Source of the DNA: Roseiarcus sp963794155
GTDB lineage: Bacteria > Pseudomonadota > Alphaproteobacteria > Rhizobiales > Beijerinckiaceae
Direction of reading: 5' to 3'
Assembly (NCBI GenBank): GCA_963794155.1
Contig: CAWCCX010000010.1
Location: 186,001-250,000 of the forward strand
Length of the DNA stretch: 64,000 bases
In this document: piece after piece, positions 59,122 through 64,000 of the stretch
Numbering within the stretch: the stretch's first letter is position 1
Layout: every line of letters starts with the position of its first letter
Program-made: the position numbers and the translations under genes
The notes under the pieces: model-generated
What the model was told of the DNA's origin: nothing
The model's input: the letters and a program-made list of their open reading frames with translations, nothing else
Database searches by the model: none

Positions 59122-59941
59122 ATGACGGCTTTTGCTGGTTTCGAACTCGTCGGCGTATCCCAGCGACGCCATCATGAAGTGGCTGCGCGCGAATACCAAT
59201 CTCGTGTGGTGCGGCTACTATTTCGGCAAGACGCCGAGTCACACGGGCACGAGTTGGATGGGAAAACGGGCCCTTCTGCAGCGCCTGAACTGGGGAATCG
59301 CGCCGCTCTACGTGGGGCAGCAGACGATCGGGCCGGGCAGCCATCATACCGATGGCGCTCACGGAACGGTGGACGGCAAAGACGCCGCACAATTCATGAG
59401 CAATGAGGGGTTTGCCTCGGGGTCGGTGGTCTATCTCGATCTCGAGAACGGTTCGCCGTTCCCGCAAAAGCAGAAGGATTATGTCAAGAACTGGTGCGCC
59501 GCCGTCCAGCAGGCCGGATTTACCTCTGGCGTCTACTGCTCGCACACTTTTGCGGCGCAGGTAGCGACTCTGGTCAATGCCGCCTTGTTGTGGGCCTTCA
59601 AGGTTCCGACGACCGTAGCGCATAAAGTGCCGGGCCCGCACTATCCTGATCCGAGCCCGGCCGGCTCGGGCTATCCGGGCGCATTCGTCTGGCAGCTGGA
59701 CCAGCATTGCCTGATCGACGCGCCCGGCACCCCCAGCGGCACGCTGGAAGTGGATCTCGATTCGGCTTCGACGCCTAACCCGTCGATCCCACGCACGAAT
59801 TTCGCCCTCGATCCAGCAAGGGACAATCTCTGGGCCGCAAATCTGGTTTCGGCCGGAGCTCTCGGGGCGACGCCTTCTGGCGCGCGATCAAGAGGTCAGA
59901 CTCGAGCGGCTCCACGTCCCAGGCGCAAGAAATCCAGCTGA
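59122..59941 (+). CDS. DUF1906 glycoside hydrolase-like protein (frameshifted)
   Basis: The family is the DUF1906/Rv2525c-like TIM barrel related to GH25-type muramidases. From ATG 59122 (ggagggg site) the frame is MTAFAGF, then breaks; with one A removed from GAACTC (59143-59148) it continues DSSAYPSDAIMKWLRANTNL and VWCGYYF. Later motifs are RLNWGIAPLYVGQQ, GSVVYLDLENGSPF, SGVYCSH, FVWQLDQHCL and LEVDLDSAS. The total is about 272 residues. No signal peptide is present. It lies between partial copies of the pepF 3' end and may be a mobile or accessory gene. It could act on peptidoglycan, as predicted for the family. Confidence 0.85.
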
Positions 59942-60000
59942 CCTTTGCGCCGTGCGAGCCCGAGGATATCGACTGCCTTGCGGACCTCAGTCCCCGCCGC

Positions 60001-60060
60001 GCGACCCCCTACCCCATCGCCTCCAGTTCGCCGATCATCCGCTCGATCACCGATAGGCCG
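60001..60060. repeat. 3' end of intact pepF, partner of the repeat at 58908
   Basis: This is the functional end of pepF including the stop codon. It aligns to 58908-58966 with one indel in the C tract before the stop and six substitutions. The distance between copies is about 1.09 kb. Confidence 0.82.
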
Positions 60061-61845
60061 ATCTTCCAGAAGCCGGGGTCCTTCGCGTCGAGCCCGAACG
60101 GCGCAAGCAGCTCGGAATAGGACTTCGAGCCGCCAGCCGACAGCATGGCGAGATAGCGCTCGGCGAAGCCTTCGCTTGAACGCTCGTAGAGGCCGTAGAG
60201 CGAATTGACCAGGCAATCGCCGAACGCATAGGCGTAGACGTAGAACGGCGAATGGATGAAGTGGCCGATATAGGCCCAATAGGTCTCGTAGCCCTGTCTC
60301 AGCGCGATCGCTGGGCCGAGGCTTTCGGCCTGGACGCTCATCCAGAGTTCGCCAATCCGCTCGGCCGTCATTTCTCCGTTGCGGCGCTCAAGGTGGACCA
60401 GCCGCTCGAACTTATAGAACGCGATCTGGCGCACGACGGTGTTGAGCATGTCCTCGACCTTGGCCGCGAGCATCGACTTGCGCTCGGCGGGATCTTTGGT
60501 CGCGGCGAGCATCGAGCGGAAGGTCAGCATTTCGCCGAACACCGAGGCCGTTTCGGCCAGCGTCAGCGGCGTCGGCGCCATCAGAGGGCCGTTGACGTTG
60601 GCCAGCACCTGGTGAACACCGTGGCCAAGCTCGTGCGCGAGCGTCGTCACGTCGCGCGTCTTCCCCAGATAGTTGAGGAGAATATAGGGGTGCGCCGACG
60701 GCGTGGTCGGATGAGAGAATGCGCCGGGGGCCTTGCCGGGCCTGACCGGCGCGTCGATCCAGCGCTCGTCGAAGAATCGCTGGGCGATATCGGCCATCCG
60801 CGGGGAGAACGCGCGATAGGCGTCGAGCACCGTCTCGCGCGCGGTCTCCCATCGATAGACGCGCCGAGCGGCGTTCGGCAACGGCGCATTGCGGTCCCAA
60901 TGGTCGAGGCGCTCCTTGCCGAACCACCGGGCTTTCAGCGCATAATAGCGATGCGAGAGGCGCGGATAGGCGTCCGTCACCGCCGTGACCAGCGCCTCGA
61001 CCACCTCGGGCTCGACCCGATTGGCGAGGTGGCGCGAATCGGCGACGTCTTTGAATTTGCGCCAGCGGTCGGCGATCTCCTTGTCCTTGGCCAGCGTGCT
61101 GGTGATGAGGGCGAACAGCCGCAGGTTGGCGCCGAGCGTCGCGGCAAGCGCGTTCGCAGCCGCCTCGCGCTTCGCCGGGTCCGGGTCTTGCAGCTTGCCG
61201 AGAAGCGGCTCGAGCGTCAGGCTCTCGCCCTCGAAATCGAATCTGAGCCCCGCCGCCGTGTCGTCGAACAGCCGGTTCCAGGCTGCGGCGCCGCTGACCG
61301 ATTTCTCCAGGAACAACCGCTCGAGGTCGTCGGGAAGCTGATGCGGTTTTTCCTTGCGGATGTCCTCGAGCCAAGGACGGTAATGCCCGAGCGCCGGCCC
61401 GGCCATCGCGGCCTCGAGCCTTGCGTCGTCGATGCGGTTGAGCTCGAGCTCGAAGAACAGGAGATCGCCGGCGAGCGCGGTCGCCCGTTCGTGCGCATCG
61501 CCGTAGAATTTCGCCCGTCGGGTATCGCTGGTGTCGGAGGCGTAGAGCAGCGACGCGTAGGCCATCACGCGGCCGGTCAAATCCTGCATCGAACTCATAA
61601 GTCCGGACCGCACCCGCCAGCGCCTCGCCAGCGTCCGGTCTGTCAGCCAATTTGGAGAGTTTCCCGCGATAGGTTTCGGCGAACAGCTTGGCTTCCCGTT
61701 CGGCGCGCTCGAGATCGGCGGCGAAGCGCGGCGAATCCATGCCTTCGTACAAGTCCTCGAGCCGCCACTCCGGCAGTTCGCCGAGATCGGCCGACGCGGG
61801 CGAGGGGGCCAGCTCGGCGTCAAGGGAATGGAACGGTAAGCTCAT
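60009..61845 (-). CDS. pepF: M3-family oligoendopeptidase F (frameshifted)
   Basis: This is a cytoplasmic zinc metallopeptidase that degrades oligopeptides. The N-terminus MSLPFHSLDAELAPSP and GELPEWRLEDLYEGMDSPRF is read from ATG 61845. It breaks at 61592-61593, where removing one base from GAGTTC (GAACTC on the plus strand) restores RTYESMQDLTGRVMAYASL. The rest carries the zinc motif TTLAHELGHGVHQ and the C-terminal PFYVYAYAFGDCLVNSLYGL, ending at ELEAMG. The whole protein would be about 611 residues, normal for PepF. Confidence 0.92.
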
Positions 61846-62017
61846 CGACCGGACCTTTTTAAGCTCTTGCTGACGCTTCTGAGGTTGCTACACGCCGACA
61901 AAGCGGCGCTTTTGCGGAGACGCCGAGGTCGGAAGGAGACCGCATTAACATCGCGTTTACCGTGATGTCAGAGGGTGGCGCAATGCGCGGCTGCCAAAGT
62001 CCGCCATCGGGACGACG

Positions 62018-63505
62018 ATGACCGCTCTCATACTCGTTGTTGATGACGACCCCATCCAGCGCCGCCTGCTCGAGGCGACGGCCAGACGATTCGGTTATGA
62101 CGTCGCAACCGCGGAGTTGGGCGAAGCGGCGCTCACGCGTCTCGAGGCCAGCGGCCGTCCGCCGATCAATCTCGTCATCCTCGATCTGGTGATGCCCGAT
62201 CTCGACGGCATGGGCGTGCTGGCGCGGATGCGCCAGCGCGACATCGCAGTTCCGGCCATCGTGCAGACCGCGCATGGCTCGATCGAAGTTGTCATCTCCG
62301 CCATGCGCGCTGGCGCGACCGACTTTGTCGTCAAGCCGGTCGGCGCCGAGCGTCTTCAAGTGTCGATCCGCAATGCGCTGCGCGTCGATGCGCTCGAGGA
62401 CGAACTCAGGCGGGCGACGCGACGCAACGCCGGCGAGCTCAGCTTTCGCGACATTGTCACCCGGGCCGAATCGATGGCGCGCACCGTCCGGCTCGCCGAG
62501 CGCGCCGCCAAATCGAACATCCCGGTCCTGATCGAAGGCGAATCCGGGGTCGGCAAGGAACTGATGGCGCGCGCGATCCAGGGCGGCTCCGAACGGCGCG
62601 GCAAACCGTTCGTCACCGTCAATTGCGGCGCGCTGCCCGAGACGCTGGTCGAATCGATCCTGTTCGGGCACGAGAAGGGCTCGTTCACTGGGGCCACCGA
62701 CAAGCACGCCGGCAAGTTCGCCGAGGCGAACGGGGGAACGCTCTTCCTCGATGAGATCGGCGAACTGCCTCCCGAAGCGCAGGTCAAGCTCCTCAGAGCG
62801 CTGCAGGAGGGCGAGATCGATCCCGTCGGCGCGCGGCGTCCGGTCAAGGTCGATTTCCGCCTGGTGTCGGCGACCAACCAGAACCTGATCGAACTCGTCA
62901 AAGCCGGGCGCTTCCGCGAAGATCTCTTCTATCGCCTCAACGTGTTTCCGATTTCCATTCCGCCGCTCAGGGCCCGGATCTGCGACGTGCCGGATCTGGC
63001 GATGCGCTTTCTCGCCCGCTTCTGCGTCGAGGAGGGCAAGCGGATCCGCGGGCTCGACAGCGACGCGCTCGCGCTTCTGACCGCCTATGACTGGCCGGGC
63101 AATGTCCGCCAGCTCGAGAACGCTTTGTTTCGCGCGGTGGTGCTGGCCGACGGCGGCGAACTCACGACCGCGGAGTTTCCGCAGATTGCGGCGCAGGTCG
63201 AGGGCTACGACGTGCGCATTCCGCCGGCCCCGCCGCCGATCGCCGCCGATCCGGCGGCTTCCGTGGCGCTCCGGCCCGCGGCCCTCGAGCACCACGATCC
63301 GCACTCGCTCAGGCTCATCAACGATAGCGGCGACGTGCGGATGCTGGAGGAGATCGAGACCGAGGCCATTCGCTTCGCGCTCGCCCACTACCGCGGACAG
63401 ATGTCCCAGATGGCGCGCAAGCTCGGCATCGGGCGCTCGACGCTTTATCGCAAGATGAAGGACATCGGAATCGGTGATGACATGCTTGGCGACGCTGCGG
63501 CATAA
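62018..63505 (+). CDS. NtrC-family sigma-54-dependent response regulator
   Basis: This 495-residue regulator has a receiver domain (VVDDDPIQRRLL; phosphorylated Asp in LVILDLVMPDLDG; Lys in VVKPVG), an AAA+ domain with Walker A GESGVGKE, the sigma-54-contacting loop GSFTGATDKHAG (Ser instead of Ala in GAFTGA), Walker B LFLDEIGELP and arginine fingers in FREDLFYRLNV, and a Fis-type helix-turn-helix (MSQMARKLGIGRSTLYRKM). It activates sigma-54 promoters when phosphorylated. No histidine kinase is adjacent. Its start at 62018 overlaps no other gene. Confidence 0.93.
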   Translation: MTALILVVDDDPIQRRLLEATARRFGYDVATAELGEAALTRLEASGRPPINLVILDLVMPDLDGMGVLARMRQRDIAVPAIVQTAHGSIEVVISAMRAGATDFVVKPVGAERLQVSIRNALRVDALEDELRRATRRNAGELSFRDIVTRAESMARTVRLAERAAKSNIPVLIEGESGVGKELMARAIQGGSERRGKPFVTVNCGALPETLVESILFGHEKGSFTGATDKHAGKFAEANGGTLFLDEIGELPPEAQVKLLRALQEGEIDPVGARRPVKVDFRLVSATNQNLIELVKAGRFREDLFYRLNVFPISIPPLRARICDVPDLAMRFLARFCVEEGKRIRGLDSDALALLTAYDWPGNVRQLENALFRAVVLADGGELTTAEFPQIAAQVEGYDVRIPPAPPPIAADPAASVALRPAALEHHDPHSLRLINDSGDVRMLEEIETEAIRFALAHYRGQMSQMARKLGIGRSTLYRKMKDIGIGDDMLGDAAA

Positions 63506-63609
63506 TGCGGGCGAAGCGTGGGCGTGCGTCGATCGGAAAACACCTTGCCTCGAAGCGGCTTGAGCGCGGGCGACTGGGAGTTTGCGCGCTCCGCGCGGCG
63601 GAGCGGAGC

Positions 63610-64000
63610 ATGAGCGCGTTCGGGCGCGCGTACGGGTCGCGTCTCTGGTTGCCGCAAGCCGTCGGCGCCGTCGCGGCCGTGCTCGCCGCAAGCCTCGCAT
63701 CGGCCGACGGGCTGCCGACTGCCTGGCGCGCCCCGGCCGGCGGCGGCGCCCCGATCCCGCTGGTCGCGCCGGAAGCGCCGCCGAGCTTCGGCGACATCGA
63801 GGCAAGCCCATTGCTTTCGATGTTCAACGCCGCGCGCGCTGGCGGAGATGGCGGGTCGGGCTTGAGCCTGTTCGCGGCGTTCAAGACCGGTTTCGTCCCG
63901 GCGGCTGAAATTTCGGCCTCAACCGGCGCTGCCGGGCCCGCCGCCAACGAGACCGCGACGGACGGCGCCGCGCTTTCGGCCGCGCCAAGCTCGCCGGACG
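63610..64000 (+). CDS. Hypothetical secreted protein (runs off the window)
   Basis: An open frame from ATG 63610 (gcggagc upstream) to the window end reads MSAFGRAYGSRLWLPQAVGA with a signal peptide (VGAVAAVLAASLASADG, cleavage near residue 33), then a Pro/Ala/Gly-rich mature region (APIPLVAPEAPPSFGDIEAS; LSLFAAFKTGFVPAAE). No known domain is seen in the 130 residues available. The gene's end and any catalytic domain lie outside the window. Coding bias and the uninterrupted frame support it as real. Confidence 0.65.
   Translation, partial: MSAFGRAYGSRLWLPQAVGAVAAVLAASLASADGLPTAWRAPAGGGAPIPLVAPEAPPSFGDIEASPLLSMFNAARAGGDGGSGLSLFAAFKTGFVPAAEISASTGAAGPAANETATDGAALSAAPSSPD

Noticed and set aside
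61859..63811. A 650-codon frame on the minus strand
   Set aside because: It is the antisense shadow of the NtrC-type regulator; it has no recognisable domain and an atypical Arg-rich composition.

Overview
The window is a GC-rich, densely coding chromosomal segment, most likely from an alphaproteobacterium of the Hyphomicrobiales (Rhizobiales) group. Pointers are a MucR/Ros-type zinc-finger regulator, the short alphaproteobacterial type of prolyl-tRNA synthetase, a bacterial arginyl/leucyl-type protein transferase (Bpt), many liv-type transport genes, and the rpmH-rnpA-yidC-engB block. Two PEP-CTERM proteins suggest an exosortase-dependent envelope or matrix system encoded elsewhere. Genus cannot be fixed from the sequence alone. 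No rRNA, tRNA, CRISPR array, phage or transposase gene was recognised.

Layout. 1-2.6 kb: end of hemB, a decayed stretch, a secreted hypothetical and a zinc alcohol dehydrogenase. 2.6-4.3 kb: cobalt-type nitrile hydratase operon (nthA, nthB, accessory gene). 4.4-10 kb: membrane methyltransferase, membrane-bound class III nucleotide cyclase, dienelactone hydrolase-like protein, an SDR pseudogene and a very large Gly/Ala/Ser-rich PEP-CTERM protein. 10-16 kb: NTF2-like, YCII and ECF sigma genes, an SDR with a coupled glycolipid-binding-domain gene, small stress-type proteins and MucR. 16-24.5 kb: LivK-type binding protein, CGNR regulator coupled to an unusual lipoprotein-LivH fusion, RDD protein, bpt, an orphan higA beside a higB stub, a MetE-like protein, and sdaA with a BrnT/CopG toxin-antitoxin pair lying between two copies of the sdaA 3' end.

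25-35 kb: NifU/NfuA-type scaffold, a second methyltransferase, a three-gene group (phosphorylase-like, papain-like, sedolisin), then lolD-lolC-proS, a damaged brnTA pair and trxC. 35-47 kb: a BufA1-like DUF2282 protein, an acyl-CoA ligase, a response-regulator/cNMP/zincin operon, an HNH nuclease, a UbiX/PNPOx/UbiD group facing an MFS transporter, a second PEP-CTERM protein and a large membrane protein. 47-53 kb: dxs, then rpmH-rnpA-yidC-engB. 53-64 kb: epoxide hydrolase, TMEM175 channel, pobA, an ABC1/UbiB kinase, a DUF1906 gene lying between partial copies of the pepF 3' end, pepF, an NtrC-type regulator and a truncated secreted protein at the right edge.

Two themes stand out. First, two cassettes (BrnT/CopG and DUF1906) each lie just beyond the 3' end of a housekeeping gene, with a copy of that 3' end on their far side. 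Second, several conserved genes carry frameshifts, and the four clean one-base insertions all fall in GAACTC/GAGTTC, a one-base expansion of the CcrM site GANTC. This raises the possibility of a systematic base-calling artefact, so the broken genes should not be called pseudogenes without checking.
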